Shown here: positions 41,090 to 54,533 of the stretch, piece after piece | Numbering within the stretch: position 1 is the stretch's first letter | How the letters are laid out: the number at the start of each line of letters is the position of its first letter | Assembly (NCBI GenBank): GCA_029216955.1 | Contig: JANAVB010023996.1 | Coordinates: forward strand, 15,068,180-15,132,179 | Length of the DNA stretch: 64,000 bases | Reading direction: 5' to 3' | DNA from: Iris pallida | Taxonomy: Eukaryota; Streptophyta; Magnoliopsida; Asparagales; Iridaceae | Notes under the pieces: generated by a model | What the model was told of the DNA's origin: nothing | Database searches by the model: none | The model's input: the letters and a program-made list of their open reading frames with translations, nothing else | Made by a program: the position numbers and the translations under genes

Positions 41090-42063
41090 TAAAGAAAGGG
41101 GTTTCTTATGTCTGGACCGAAGAATACTAGTGCGTGTTCGACGACATCAAGAAGTACCTCACTGGTCCTCCAGTACTGGTAGCACCGGTCGTAGGAAGGC
41201 CCTTTCTGCTGTATGTCCGATTTATGGATCATTCTCTTGGTGCTTTACTAGCCCAGAGAAGCAACAAAGGCCATAAACAGGCAATCTACTATCTGAGTAG
41301 GAGTATGATTGGTGCCGAATATCGTTGTAATCATGTTGAGAAGGAGTGTCTCGCTCTAGTCTTCGCTATTTAAAACACACGACATTATGTGGCTGGATAG
41401 AAAATTCATGTCATCTCTCGGGTTAACCCCCTTAGAGTTCACATGACCAAGCTGGGGGCATTAAATTCACGGTTAGCCATATGGGCAATCCTTTTGACGC
41501 CCTATGACATGGTGTTCGTCGCACAAAAGGCGGTTAATGGTCAAGCATTGGCTGACTTCTTAGTGGCACGTCCTATACCGAAAACGTCAAAGCTCTACGA
41601 TAACATCCGTGACGAAGTCCTAGAGTCGAATGCGATCACAGATAATCCAGTTTGGCGAATGTTCTTCGATGGCGCTTCTAGAACAGGACCTAAAGGTGAG
41701 ACCATTGCAGAGGTCAGAGTTGTTCTCGTTACTCCTGACGGCCTAGTCATCTACCGTGTATATTCTCTCATGGAGTCATGCACCAATAATATTGCTGAGT
41801 ACAATGCTCTCAACATTTGGCCCCATCTCGCTAAACAATTGGGGGTCGACTATATCGAGGCTTACGGAGACTCGAAGCTGATTATCAACCAGGTTCGAGG
41901 ATAATATGAGGCCTGGCATGAAGATCTGATCCTTTACCATCAGATGGCAATCGATATCATTTCTACCTTCACAGGGTTCTTTATAGAATATATACCTCGA
42001 TTGCAAAACTTGGAGGCTGACGCCCTCGGCGGTCTTGCCGCTTCTCTAGCAACTCCTGTTTGA
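41090..42063 (+). pseudogene. Dual RNase H region, copy B
   Basis: It aligns along its length with copy A 6072-5089. The Gypsy RNase H part has PFLLYVRFMDHSLGALLAQ and VEKECLALVFAI. The archaeal-type RNase H has MFFDGASRTGPKGE, NNIAEYNAL, AYGDSKLIINQ and LEADALGGL, with acidic residues kept. Stops are at about 41127 (Gln to TAG), 41371-41373 (Gln to TAA), about 41398 (Gln to TAG), 41902-41904 and 42061-42063. Both RNase H domains are present, which confirms the Tat assignment. Confidence 0.85.
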
Positions 42064-42081
42064 ACCCAGTACTCTGTCACA

Positions 42082-43430
42082 GTGATGGGTCAGGAGCTAG
42101 TCTGTCCAAAGAACAATCTATATACGTGTCTGAGCTATTCTGTACAAGTAGACACTAATGTTGACGTTAGGGACTGGCGATTCCCATTCATAGACTATGT
42201 AGTCTATGGAATCCTACCTGAAGACCCGAAGGAAGTTACTTCTATCAAGAGATATTCGCTACGGTTCTTCTATGTCACAGCTACTAAAATGTTGTACCAT
42301 TGTTGATTCGATAGACTTCTCGTGCGGTGTCTATCGAAGACGGAAGTACAAGAAGCATTCCAAGAGGCACACGATGGCACCTACGAAGCTCACCAGCCTG
42401 GTCCTAAGTTACAGGATTGACTACATCCTATGGGCTATTACTGGTCCACCATGATGGTAGATGTCATGGAATATGCTAAGAAGTGTCGGGTATGTCAGTT
42501 ACATGTTAACTTTATCCATCAACCTTCTGAGTTTCTACACCCCACTACGGCCTCTTGGCCATTCGAAGTATGGGGAATGGATATCATCGGGCCGATCAGC
42601 CCTCCGTCCTTGAAAGGATACCGGTTCATCCTCACTATCACCAACTACTTTTCTAAATGGGCGGAAGCCATGCCACTAGCTGAGGTGAAAACCTCAAACA
42701 TTATCAGCTTCGTTAAGCATCACGTCATCTACCGTTTTGAAATTCCTGGAAGTATTAACCACAACAATGGCCCTCAGTTCGTGAGCTATGCATTCCACCA
42801 GTTCTATGATAAGTATCGGATATAGAATTTAGCATCAACAGCTTACAATCCTGCAGCGAATGGACTAGCCAAAGCATTCAACAAGACAATTGTTAAGTTG
42901 CTCAATAAAGTCGTATCTTCCAATAAGCGCGATTCGAACGAGAAGCTCGGCGAGTGTCTATGGGCTTACCATACGACCGTTCGGACACCTACTGGCAATA
43001 CTTCATTTTTACTTATCTACGGAGTGAGGCGGTACTTCCTTTGGAAATCCAGATTTTGTCCCTACGGGTGGCTATAACCAACCAGCTGACATTCGAAGAT
43101 AATCAACACCGTCGGCTGCAGGAGCTGGAAGCATTGGACGAGAAGTGCCTGCTGGCTCAACAACGTATAAAACTCTATCAAGCTCGAATTTCTGGGGCCT
43201 TCAATAAAAAGGTCCGGAAGAGGACATTCCAAGTGGGTGACCTCGTCTTATCAGTTCAAAGACCGATGGTGATGACTCACAAGACTGCTGAAAAGTTCGA
43301 GCCCAAGTAGGAAGGACCGTTCGTCATAGATACGGTCTACTCCAGTGGTGCTTACCGGTTGGCCAAACCTAACGACGATTTGCTGATGATGCCGGTCAAT
43401 GGTAAATTCCGAAAAAAATAATACGTCTGA
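42082..43430 (+). pseudogene. Integrase domain, copy B (two catalytic residues changed)
   Basis: It aligns with copy A integrase. The zinc-binding CRVCQ follows GYYWSTMMVD at about 42430-42510. The first catalytic Asp is present (MDIIGPISPP, about 42580). The second, in the NGPQF motif, is Asn (INHNNGPQF, about 42765), and the Glu of the third motif is Lys (GLAKAFNK, about 42868). Both changes are G-to-A. Stops occur near 42303, 42418 (Arg to TGA) and 42826 (CAG to TAG), and a frame change lies near 42990. The tail PVNGKFRKK ends at 43430. The domain is inactive. Confidence 0.85.
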
Positions 43431-43537
43431 GGCATAAATTGGCATATATTTCCACATCCCCGGTGAATGTTTATGAATTTTATTACCGAGTTCATCCTTT
43501 TCCTATTTTTCCAGTAGAAAACATTCCATGTCTATAT

Positions 43538-45617
43538 TGTAATGCCCCGCTCCGCTCGGTGCATTACGATGAGTCGTTGACTCGAAGAGTTGCGTTGACC
43601 CGATGAGGTATCGGTGCGAATCGATACAAGAGTTACGTTGGCCAAAGGTAAGCTTTGAGTCGGTTGGAATCTATGAATCGAATCGATGCAAAGGATAAGT
43701 CCCGTTTGAGTAAGTGCTGACTTTAGTTGATCTGGTGTGCAGGCTATGCTTTTACGCTGGATGATAAGAGGTCGATATTTTGCCTTATGCAATGAAGTGT
43801 CCGCAAAACCAAATCGTGGCCTTGCAACAGATTGTGGCATGGGCGCGATAGGCCAAATCAATCGAATAGTTCAAAGGAATGGCTAAATCCGGGAGTTAAC
43901 TATGCGATCGAGTTATGGAAGCGAGACGCTTCAATCGGCGAGACGGCAAGGCGTATCGACTTAAGGTGGGCGGATTCTTGACTCTCTCTCCCTATTCCTT
44001 CACGTCTAATAAAATATGTTATGGTATGCGTAAGATATTATCGAGTAAGCGAGCGTGGCTCGGCGGCGAGAGGTCTAAGTATGTGTCGAACATTAAGATA
44101 GAATATTGAACAATCGAACAATTGAAGAAACGTGCATCGAGTGCACGAGTCGCAGTAGGACAATAATGGTCGAACATTGAAAGATGATAATAAGATGTGC
44201 ATCATGTGCACGGCTTCGAGAACATTGAACACTAGGCGTAGAACATTGATGATGGTGCTGAGCGTGCCTTTGTGCACTTAAGCCGTTGGGCATCATGCAT
44301 CAATATGGATGTGTTGGGGCATAACGCCGACGGAGCTCCCCATGCGAATGGTGGATTATGTTTATGGCACGGGAAACCGTTTATGGCACGAAAAACCGTT
44401 TATATGCGAGACTATGTTTATGGAATACGAGATCGGTTGGTATGCTATGGATTGTATGATATGGTACGTATTGCATGGTCAATAGACTCGGATGTCCCAT
44501 ACACGGGTACGGCTTCCCTCGAACGGTTACGTCGGGGCGCCGGGACCGTTCGGCCTAGGAGGGAATTATGTGTGGTATTTATGGTGCACAACATTCGGAC
44601 GGATTACGACCGTCCAGTGCTGTGATAAGCTATGATATCCGTAAGTTTGGGATCCTTCGGATACTGGGCTAGCAACCCGTATCGAAGCGATTGTAGGCTT
44701 ACACATATGAGATGCCAAGTCCATTATGGTGCGAAACACCGTGACCTTCACATAGTTAGGGCCGGTAGGCTGAGATGAGAGTTGGGTGCAGGCGCAGGGC
44801 CTGCGACCCTTATGTATATGTTACGGTTATGATTGGTTGGTTGCGCGAATCGTATGATTGCTTATGTAAATTCTAACCATGACAGGCTAGACAAGGAGGA
44901 ATGGAGATGAGCACGAACACTATGTTATGTTCATATTATGGCTAACTGTATCTGCTGCAGAAACACGGTATGGGACACAATTAAGATAAGTTTCTATGCA
45001 TGAGTATTACCATAAAACTGATCCTAAGGCTAAATAGAAAGATCACCAATTAAGATGCATGTTTTACTAAATGATTTAGTATTTGGTTTGGGTGCGAGCG
45101 GGTCTTGATCAGTGCGAAGCGAGGACGAAAGCACTAATCCCCCACTAGTTTATGTGCAGGCTTAGGTTATGATCGGCTCGGGGTGGAGCTTGGAATGGAC
45201 GTGCCGAGGTATGGAGTCCTTGGCGTTCAAGAGGAGTTTTCGCATATGCGTTCGGACTTGCGACATGGAGATGTTCGGCCGAAGACAACTTGGTGGCTAT
45301 AAAGAGGCATAATGTATGGAACAATGTAATCCTTTGTGAGCTAGAGAGATCATGAGCGTTGTAGCCAATTGGCATATATGTTGGGCTATTCAGAGCCTTT
45401 GTAACCTTCAGTTCAATATGAATAAAAGAGATTCTTATGTTATACTTTGTTTTCCTTCCGCTGCTTATGTTATCAAATTGAGATAGTTCTATGTGAACCT
45501 GTTTTCTTGCCTTGTACGAGCGCAACTCCAGGCTCGTGCGGCATCACGCCCCAGCGAGGACGATGATTCGGGTTAAATCTAGCGAGGACGAGCGATTTCC
45601 CGGATCGGGGCGTGACA
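43538..45617 (+). repeat. LTR 1 of the tandem element (2080 bp, 87 bp deletion)
   Basis: It starts TGTAATGCCCCGCTCC and ends GGGGCGTGACA. TATAAAG is at 45298-45304 and AATAAA at 45421-45426, a normal U3-R-U5 spacing. Relative to LTR 2 and 3 it lacks 87 bp after about 44280; the ends of the missing piece share TAAGC. Confidence 0.9.
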
Positions 45618-48600
45618 AGTTGGTATCAGAGCGGTTCCATCCTTTGGACCGTGCGTGAATCTCTTTGACCCTCTGTTGCTTCGATATCGAAATTCAGTTG
45701 ACTCTAAGTTGTTTCCGCAACCGCATGGCTCATGGATCTGCTCGACGCTACATTGGATGTTTCATACAATAAGTCTATATTAAGTTCGTACGTCTGCCAC
45801 AAGTATGTCGTGACTATCACGCGACCTTCGGGTGCCATCGGAGAGTGTTGGTTGCATGAAGTGCAACGATATGTGTTGTTGGTCGCACGAAGTACGAGGA
45901 GCTAAATGTTGTTGGTCGCACGAAGTACGAGAAGCTATGTGTTGTCGGTCGTACGAAGTACGAGGCGTTATGTGTTATCGGTCCTACGGAGTGCAGCAAG
46001 TCGTGAATCGTTCATTGTATCGGTGCAACGAGTCAATATGGTATGATGTATATTGTATGGCTATGCGGATGAATAGCGATATGTTGCACGAGATTGAGTA
46101 AAGACCTTAAGTATCGAGAATGAGTTGTTGCACGAGTTGCAACGAGCGGGATTCGAAGATCGCGGATGCGATAGTAACGAGTCGAGTTGGTCGCTAAGTC
46201 GAGTTCGAGTAGGTGAACGTTTATGTTGGCCGTATGTCGCGTTGAGCTTTGAATAAGCAAATGTTGTATGTGCGATCGATACGATTGCCAAGACACGGTT
46301 AGATTGAATGTGTGTCAAACTTGAGCTAACGTTAGAGCTGGGATCGAAAGGATCGCCATACGGGACGGTTAAGTTGAGAAGGAAGTCGGACCTATGCGAA
46401 GTGTGATGTCGAGTAATGACTCGATTCCGAGTGGTATATGCAATACCAATTATGCGAGCAAGTATAGCGAAGTATTGTGTCGATAACGATAGGCTCGATC
46501 CTGAGTGGTATATGGAATACCACTTAGCGATAGCTACGTTAAGCCAGTTGGTGACTTGCTATAGGTTACGTCGAGACAATTATGTCGGTTATGATAGGTC
46601 TGTCCGCAACAGACGAAGTAGTACCGAGATTCGAATAGGAATGACTTGAGAGAAGTCGATGTAAGTATGCTTTGATGGATTGAGTTGAACGATTATGTCC
46701 GAAGTCGTACTTATGGATGATAGTCGGACGAGGATTCGTTAAGTATAAGTTGAACGATAAGTTGAGCATAGCGAAAGAATGCTACGTTGAGGAAATAGTC
46801 GACCCGATCGAACTTATGTTGAGTTAGTACGAAGACTTATTCGGAACGCGTTGAGTAGGTACGAAGAAATCGTACGAACGAATTTGAGTTAGCACGAGGA
46901 GTCGGTAGTACGATTTGGAAGTACAAGTTAGGGATATGAGAATGAATATGTGAAATGGAAATGGTGTCGCGATTATGATGGTTAGCTATAACGGAATGGA
47001 TCTTGATAAGTGCGAGACTTGATTCATATTCGAGTTCGGATAATGGCAATGATTGCAACGGGTTTGAGCTTATGAGAAAGAAAGATGTTCAGGTTATGCA
47101 TACGACGATGGTATTGAGGCGTATCAAAGACGATATGTAATAACTCGGGGATACTCTGATCGAATGAACGAAAATTATGTTGAGCATTGTTGTTGGATGA
47201 ATAAGATGCAAGTTAAGTTGATGGCAGTTTGGATGATAACGGTAGGAACGCTTCGGAGAATGTAAGAGTCGATGGATATTGCTTGGATAAAAATGAAAGT
47301 GTCTGGATTGCTTCACGGATCACCACTATGTTAACATTCTTGTCTTGAGCGAGCACAACACCAGCCTCGCACATGCATCACGTCAAATTAGAACGATCAT
47401 TCCGCGTGAGCGCTGGTATGGTGATTCATCCAGCGGGGATGATCGAACTTACGAGGCATGGCAAATTTGATATGGACTTGTGGTTTGATGCAAAAGTTGT
47501 TCGAGGATGGTTTTGATAAGTACGGAATGTGTCGAGCTATGATCACGGATAGGTAAACTCGAACTTGAGGCGAGTAGATGTCATGTGACTAGCAAAGATA
47601 GTCGACGGTAATACACGAGTGATTCGAGTAGTTAACGGCGCATCAGTAGCACGGGGGTAGATAAATTATGGATTGGTATGTCGGATTGGGTAAAGTCCCA
47701 TAGGAATTATTGGGAATTGATTTGGCTCCACGATAGGATATAGCATGGTTCGTTGTAACTGTCCCTCATTGATGATCTTCAATTATCGAGCGTAGTTTCG
47801 GGGCAGATGACCCTAGAAGACTTGACCGCCAAATCAAGTGAATGTGGGAAACCATAGGATGACCCTAAAGAAGTCGCATAAGAAAGTTTATCGAGGATAA
47901 GGAATGTTGTAATGCATGTTGAGGATAAGTCTAAACGAGTGAGTATCGTGTCTCAAAAGTTAGCGAGTACTAGAATTGATATGGTCAAGAAAAGTTATGT
48001 TGGATCGAATAGATGTCGAGGAACGTGCTTAGCATAGCGATGCGGTAAGGCGATTGCAAGGATTTTGCAATGTACGGGAGCGATGAATAATAAGAATGAC
48101 CTTAAGAGTTGTGTCGCAGACCGATTGAGTAACGGTTAGGCTATGTGTGTTGAGCGCGCGATTTATGTTATGAAACGAATTAGTGGGATTGAATCGAAGA
48201 TTGAGTAAACGGATTCGTACTCGGTCGAGAATCAGAGACGAGTGTATCGTAAGAGACCTTGGGTCGAAAAGATTGTTGCCTTTGAGCATCGTAGACTCAA
48301 GTTGACCTCTTGTGTCGGGAGAGAGCGAGCATGATGTCTGGGTAAGTTACCTAGCGGGGGTAGCCCCAGACGCGATATATAAGAAGTTCGAAAATGTAGA
48401 TCGTATTGGAATAGTTGTATGCGAGACTTAGTACGGATTGTAGACGAAGGAATTTGTGACATGTTGACATAGTCCATGCCGTAGAGGCCAAGTGTTATGA
48501 ATGATTGGATGAAAGACTTGAGTTATGTGAGAGATAGGCAAACGGTTGGGCGAACAGGCGTTGCAGAGAATTGTTGTGATCGGATGCATAATGACTCAAT

Positions 48601-48991
48601 ACAATACGAGTGTTAGGTGGCCGGCGAGAAACTTACGAGATCGAAGTTATGGTTGAATTAAGTTATGTGCAAGATGTTGGAAGATGATCGCATGTTATGG
48701 GATAATGCATACGAGATGTATTTTGAGAATAGGCGGTAAGATTTGGCTAAGTCGAGTACGGATTGATTGGTGCTTGAGGATTAATTTGAGCTTGTTAGTT
48801 GTCCAGATATCCTACAACTGAGCTTGGCTGAAATGCATATATTGGTGGGACGCCTAAAATATGAGTATGATCCAAACTAAGTTGTATGATTCAACGATAG
48901 TAGCACGAGATCGTGAAGCGATCTATGCGAGGCACTTGGATTAAGTGTTGGTTTCGGTTCGAGGACGAACCTGATTTTGAGTGGTATATTA
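45618..48991 (+). other. Non-coding internal region 1 of the tandem element
   Basis: It begins AGT plus the PBS TGGTATCAGAGC (45621-45632), complementary to the plant initiator tRNA-Met. No ORF over about 90 codons has retroelement motifs. It is rich in CGA/TCG words, so CpG is well retained. It contains two short hairpins TGGTAT/ATACCA (46432-46448) and AGTGGTAT/ATACCACT (46504-46524). No polypurine tract is evident before LTR 2; the last bases are TTTTGAGTGGTATATTA. Confidence 0.8.
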
Positions 48992-51158
48992 TGTAATGCC
49001 CCGCTCCGCTCAGTGCATTACGATGAGTCGTTGACTCGAAGAGTTGCGTTGACCCGATGAGGTATCGGTGCGAATCGATACAAGAGTTACGTTGGCCAAA
49101 GGTAAGCTTTGAGTCGGTTGGAATCTATGAATCAAATCGATGAAAAAGATAAGTCCCGTTTGAGTAAGTGCTGACTTTAGTTGATCTGGAGTGCAGGCTA
49201 TGCTTTTACGCTGGACGATAAGAGGTCGGCATTTTGCCTTATGCAATGAAGTGTCCGCAAAACCAAATCGTGGCCTTGCAACAGATTGTGGCATGGGTGC
49301 GATAGGCCAAATCAACCGAATAGTTCAAAGGAATGGCTAAGTTCGGGAGTTAACTATGCGATCGAGTTATGGAAGCGAGACGCTTCAATCGGCGAGATGG
49401 CAAGGCATATCGACTTAAGGTGGGCGGGTTCTTGACTCTCTCTCCCTATTCTTTTACGTCTAATAAAATATGTTATGGTATGCGTAAGATGTTATCGAGT
49501 AAGCGAGCGTGGCTCGGCGGCGAGAGGTCTAAGTATGTGTCGAACATTAAGATAGAACATTGAACAATCGAACAATTGAAGCGACGTGCATCAAGTGCAC
49601 GAGTCGCAGTAGGACAATGATGGTAGAACATTGAAAGATGATAATGAGATGTGCATCATGTGCACGGCTCCGAGAACATTGAACACTAGGCGTAGAACAT
49701 TGATGATGGTGCTGAGCGTGCCTTTGTGCACTTAAGCTACGAAATGACTAAGTATATACAGAGGTAGGCTATGTGAATAACATTATGAACGGGATGCGTG
49801 AATATGAGTACGAGATGACTAAGCCGTTGGGCGTCGTGCATCAATATGGATGTGTTGGGGCATAACGCCGACGGAGCTCCCCATGCGAATGGTGGATTAT
49901 GTTTATGGCACAGGAAACCGTTTATGGCACGGGAAACTGTTTATGTGCGAGACTATGTTTATGGAATACGAGATCGGTTGGTATGCTATGGATTGTATGA
50001 TATGGTACGTATTGCATGGTCAATGGACTCGGATGGCCCGTGCACGGGTACGGCTTCCCTCGAACAGTTATGCCGAGGCACCGGGACCGTTCCGCCTAGG
50101 AGGGAATTATGTGTGGTATTTATGGTGCACAACATTCGGACGGATTGCGACCGTCCAGTGTTGTGATAAGCTATAATATCCGTAAGTTTGGGATCCTTCG
50201 GATACTGGACTAGCAACCCGTATCGAAGCGATTGAAGGCTTACACATATGAGATGCCAAGTCCATTATGGTGCGAAACATCATGACCTTCATATAGTTAG
50301 GGCCGGTAGGCTGAGATGAGAGTTGGGTGCAGGCGCAGGGCCTGCGACCCTTATGCATATGTTACGGTTATGATTGGTTGGTTGCGCGAATCGTATGATT
50401 GCTTATGTAAGTTCTAACCATGACAGACTAGACAAGGAGGAATGGAGATGAGCACGAACACTATGTTATATTCATATTATGGCTAACTGTATCTGCTGCA
50501 GAAACACGGTATGGGACACAATTAAGATAAGTTGCTAAGCATGAGTATTGCCACGAAACTGATCCTAAGGCTAAATAGAAAGATCACCAATTAAGATGCA
50601 TGTTTCACTAAATGATTTAGTGTTTAGTTTGGGTGCGAGCGGGTCTTGATCAGTGCGAAGCGAGGACGAAAGCACTAATCCTCCACTAGTTTATGTGCAG
50701 GCTTAGGTTATGATCGGCTCGGGGCGAAGCTTGGCTTGGACGTGCCGAGGCATGGAGTCCTTGGCGTTCAAGAGGAGTTTCCGCATATGCGTTCGGACTT
50801 ACGACATGGAGATGTTCGGCCGAAGACAACTTGGTGGCTATAAAGAGGCATAATGTATGGAACAATGTAATCCTTTGTGAGCTAGAGAGATCATGAGCGT
50901 TGTAGCCAATTGGCATATATGTTGGGCTATTCAGAGCCTTTGTAACCTTCAGTTCAATATGAATAAAAGAGATTCTTATGTTATACTTTGTTTTCCTTCC
51001 GCTGCTTATGTTATCAAATTGAGATAGTTCTATGTGAACCTGTTATCTTGCCTTTTACGAGCGCAACTCCAGGCTCGTGCGGCATCACGCCCCAGCGAGG
51101 ACGATGATTCGGGTTAAATCTAGCGAGGACGAGCAATTTCCCGGATCGGGGCATGACA
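48992..51158 (+). repeat. LTR 2 of the tandem element (2167 bp)
   Basis: Starts TGTAATGCCCCGCTCC and ends CGGGGCATGACA. TATAAAG at 50839-50845 and AATAAA at 50962-50967. It differs from LTR 1 by a few percent of bases in the parts I compared. Confidence 0.9.
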
Positions 51159-54100
51159 AGTTGGTATCAGAGTGGTTCCATCCTTTGGACCGTGCGTGAA
51201 TCTCTTTGACCCTCAGTTGCTTCGATATCAAAATTCAGTTGACTCTAAGTTGTTTCCGCAACCGCATGGCTCATGGATCTGCTCGACACTACATTGGATG
51301 TTCCATACAATAAGTCTATATTAAGTTCGTACGTCTGCCATAAGTATGTCGTGACTATCACGCGACCTTCGGATGCCATTGGAGAGTGTTGGTTGCATGA
51401 AATGCAACGATATGTGTTGTTGGTCGTACGAAGTGCGAGGAGCTATGTGTTGTTAGTCGTACGAAGTGCGAGGAGCTATGTGTTGTCGGTCGCACGAAGT
51501 GTGAGGCATTATGTGTTATTGGTCGCACGGAGTACAGCAAGTCATGAATCGTTCGTTGTATCGGTGCAACGAGTCAATACGGTATGATGCATGTTGTATG
51601 GCTATGCGGATGAATAGCGATATGTTGCATGAGATTGAGTAAAGACCTTAAGTATCGAGAATGAGTTGTTGCACGAGTTGCAACGAGCGGGATTCGAAGA
51701 TCGCGGATGCGATAGTAACGAGTCGAGTTGGTCGCTAAGTCGAGTTCGAGTAGGTGAACGTTTATGTTGGCCGTATGTCGCGTTGAGCTTTGAATAAGAA
51801 AATATTGCGTGTACGATCGATACGATTGCCAAGACACGGTTAGATTGAATGTTTGTCAAACTTGAGCTAACGTTAGAGCTGGGATCGAAAGGATCGCCAT
51901 ACGGGACGGTTAAGTTGAGATGGAAGTCGGACCTATGCGAAGTGTGATGTCGAGTAATGACTCGATTCCGAGTGGTATATGCAATACCAATTATGCGAGC
52001 AAGTATAGCGAAGTATTGTGTCGATAACGATAGGCTCGATCCTGAGTGGTATATGGAATACCACTTAGCGATAGCTACGTTAAGCCAGTTGGTGACTTGC
52101 TATAGGTTACGTCGAGACAATTATGTCGGTTATGATAGGTCTGTCCGCAACAGACGAAGTAGTACCGAGATTCGAATAGGAATGACTTGAGAGAAGTCGA
52201 TGTAAGTATGCTTTGATGGATTGAGTTGAACGATTATGTGCGAAGTCGTACTTATGGATGATATGTCGGACGAGGATTCGTTAAGTATAAGTTGAACGAT
52301 AAGTTGAGCATAGCGAAAGAATGTTACGTTGAGGAAATAGTCGACCCGGTCGAACTTATGTTGAGTTAGTACGAAGACTTATTCGGAACGCGTTGAGTAG
52401 GTACGAAGAAATTGTACGAACTAATTTGAGTTAGCACGAGGAGTCGGTAGCACGATTTGGAAGTGTAAGTTAGGGATGTGAGAATGAATATGTGAAATGG
52501 AAATGGTGTCGCGATTATGATGGTTAGCTATAATAGAATGGATCTTGATAAGTGTGAGACTTGATTCGTATTCGAGTTCGGATAATGGCAATGATTGCAA
52601 CGGGTTTGAGCTTATGAGAAAGGAAGATGTTCAGGTTATGCACATCGACGATGGTATTGAGGCGTATCAAAGACGATATGTAATAACTCGGGGATACTTT
52701 GATCGAATGAATGAAAATTATGTTAAGCATTGTTGTTGGATGAATAAGATGCAAGTTAAGTTGATGGCAGTTTGGATGATAACGGTAGGAACGCTTTGGA
52801 GAATTTGAGAGTCGATGGATATTGCTTGGATGAAAATGAAAGTGTCTGGATTGCTTCGCGGATCACCACTATGTTGACATTCTTGTCTTGAGCGAGCGCA
52901 ACACCAGCCTCGCACATGCATCACGTCAAATTAGAACGATCATTCCGCGTGAGCGCTGGTATGGTAATTCATCCAGCGGGGATGATCGAACTTGCGAGGC
53001 ATGGCAAATTTGATATGGACTTGTGGTTTGATGCGAAAGTTGTTCGAGGATGGTTTTGATAAATACGGAATGTGTCGAGCTATTATCACGGATAGGTAAA
53101 CTCGAACTTGAGGCGAGTAGATGTCATGCGACTAGCAAAGATAGTCGACGGTAATACACGAGTGATTCGAGTAGTTAACAGCGCATCAGTTGCGTGGGAG
53201 TAGATAAATTATGGATTGGTATGTCGGATTGGGTAAAGTCCCGTAGGAATTATCGGGAATTGATTTGGCTCCACGATAGGATATAGCATGGTTCGTTGTA
53301 ACTGTCCCTCGTTGATGATCTTCAATTATCGAGCGTAGTTTCGGGGCAGATGACCCTAGAAGACTTGACCGCCAACTCAAGTGAATGTGGGAAACCATAG
53401 GATGACCCTAAAGAAGTCGCGTAAGAAAGTTTATCGAGGATAAGAAATGATGTAGTGCATGTTGAGGATAAGTCTAAGCGAGTGAGTATCGTGTCTCGAA
53501 AGTTAGCGAGTACTAGAATCGATATGGTCAAGAAAAGTTATGTTGGATCGAATAGATGTCGAGGAACGTGCTTAGCATAGCGATGCGGTAAGGCGATTGC
53601 AAGGATTTTGCAATGTGCGGGAGCGATGAATAATAAGAATGACCTTAAGAGTTGTGTCGCAGACCGATTGAGTAACGGTTAGGCTATGTATGTTGAGCGC
53701 ATGATTTATGTTACGAAACGAATAAGTGGGATTGAATCGAAGATTGAGTAAACGGATTCGTACTCGGTCGAGAATCAGAGACGAGTGTATCGTAAGAGAC
53801 CTTGGGTCGAAAAGATTTTGCCTTTGAGCATCGTAGACTCAAGTTGACCTCTTGTGTCGGGAGAGAGCGAGCATGATGTCTAGATAAGTTACCTAGCAGG
53901 GGTAGCCCCAGATGCGATATATAAGAAGTTCGAAAATGTAGATCGTATTGGGATAGTTGTGTGCGAGACTTAGTACGGATTATAGACGAAGGAATTTGTG
54001 ACATGTTGACATAGTCCATGTCGTAGAGGCCAAGTCTTATGAATGATTGGATGAAAGACTTGAGTTATGTGAGAGATAGGCAAACGGTTGGGCGAACAGG

Positions 54101-54533
54101 CGTTGCAGAGAATTGTTGTGATCGGATGCGCAATGACTCAATGCAATACGAGTGTTAGGTGGCCGGCGAGAAACTTACGAGATCGAAGTTATGGTTGAAG
54201 TAAGTTATGTGCAAGATGTTGGAAGATGATCGCATGTTATGGGATAATGCATACGAGATGTATTTTGAGAATAGGCGCTAAGATTTGGCTAAGTCGAGTA
54301 CGGATTGATTGGTGCTTGAGGATTAATTTGAGCTGGTTAGTTGTCCCGATATCCTACAACTGAGCTTGGCTGAAATGTATATATTGGTGGGACGCCTAAA
54401 ATATGTGTATGATCCAAACTAAGTTGTATGATTCAACGATAGTAGCACGAGATCGTGAAGTGATCTATGCGAGGCACTTAGATTAAGTGTTGGTTTCGGT
54501 TCGAGGAAGAACCTGATTTTGAGTGGTATATTA
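51159..54533 (+). other. Non-coding internal region 2 of the tandem element
   Basis: PBS TGGTATCAGAGT at 51162-51173, with the last base changed from C to T. Collinear with internal region 1. A stretch of about 290 bp (51940-52240 against 46400-46700) shows no difference that I can see, while other parts differ at scattered sites. Confidence 0.8.

Noticed and set aside
45621..45632. tRNA-like match TGGTATCAGAGC
   Set aside because: Only the 12 nt complementary to the initiator tRNA 3' end is present, directly after an LTR. It is a PBS and not a tRNA gene.
46416..46649. Identical 77-codon ORF in both internal regions (46416 and 51957)
   Set aside because: It lies in an apparently identical DNA patch, so the protein identity adds nothing. 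It has no recognisable domain.
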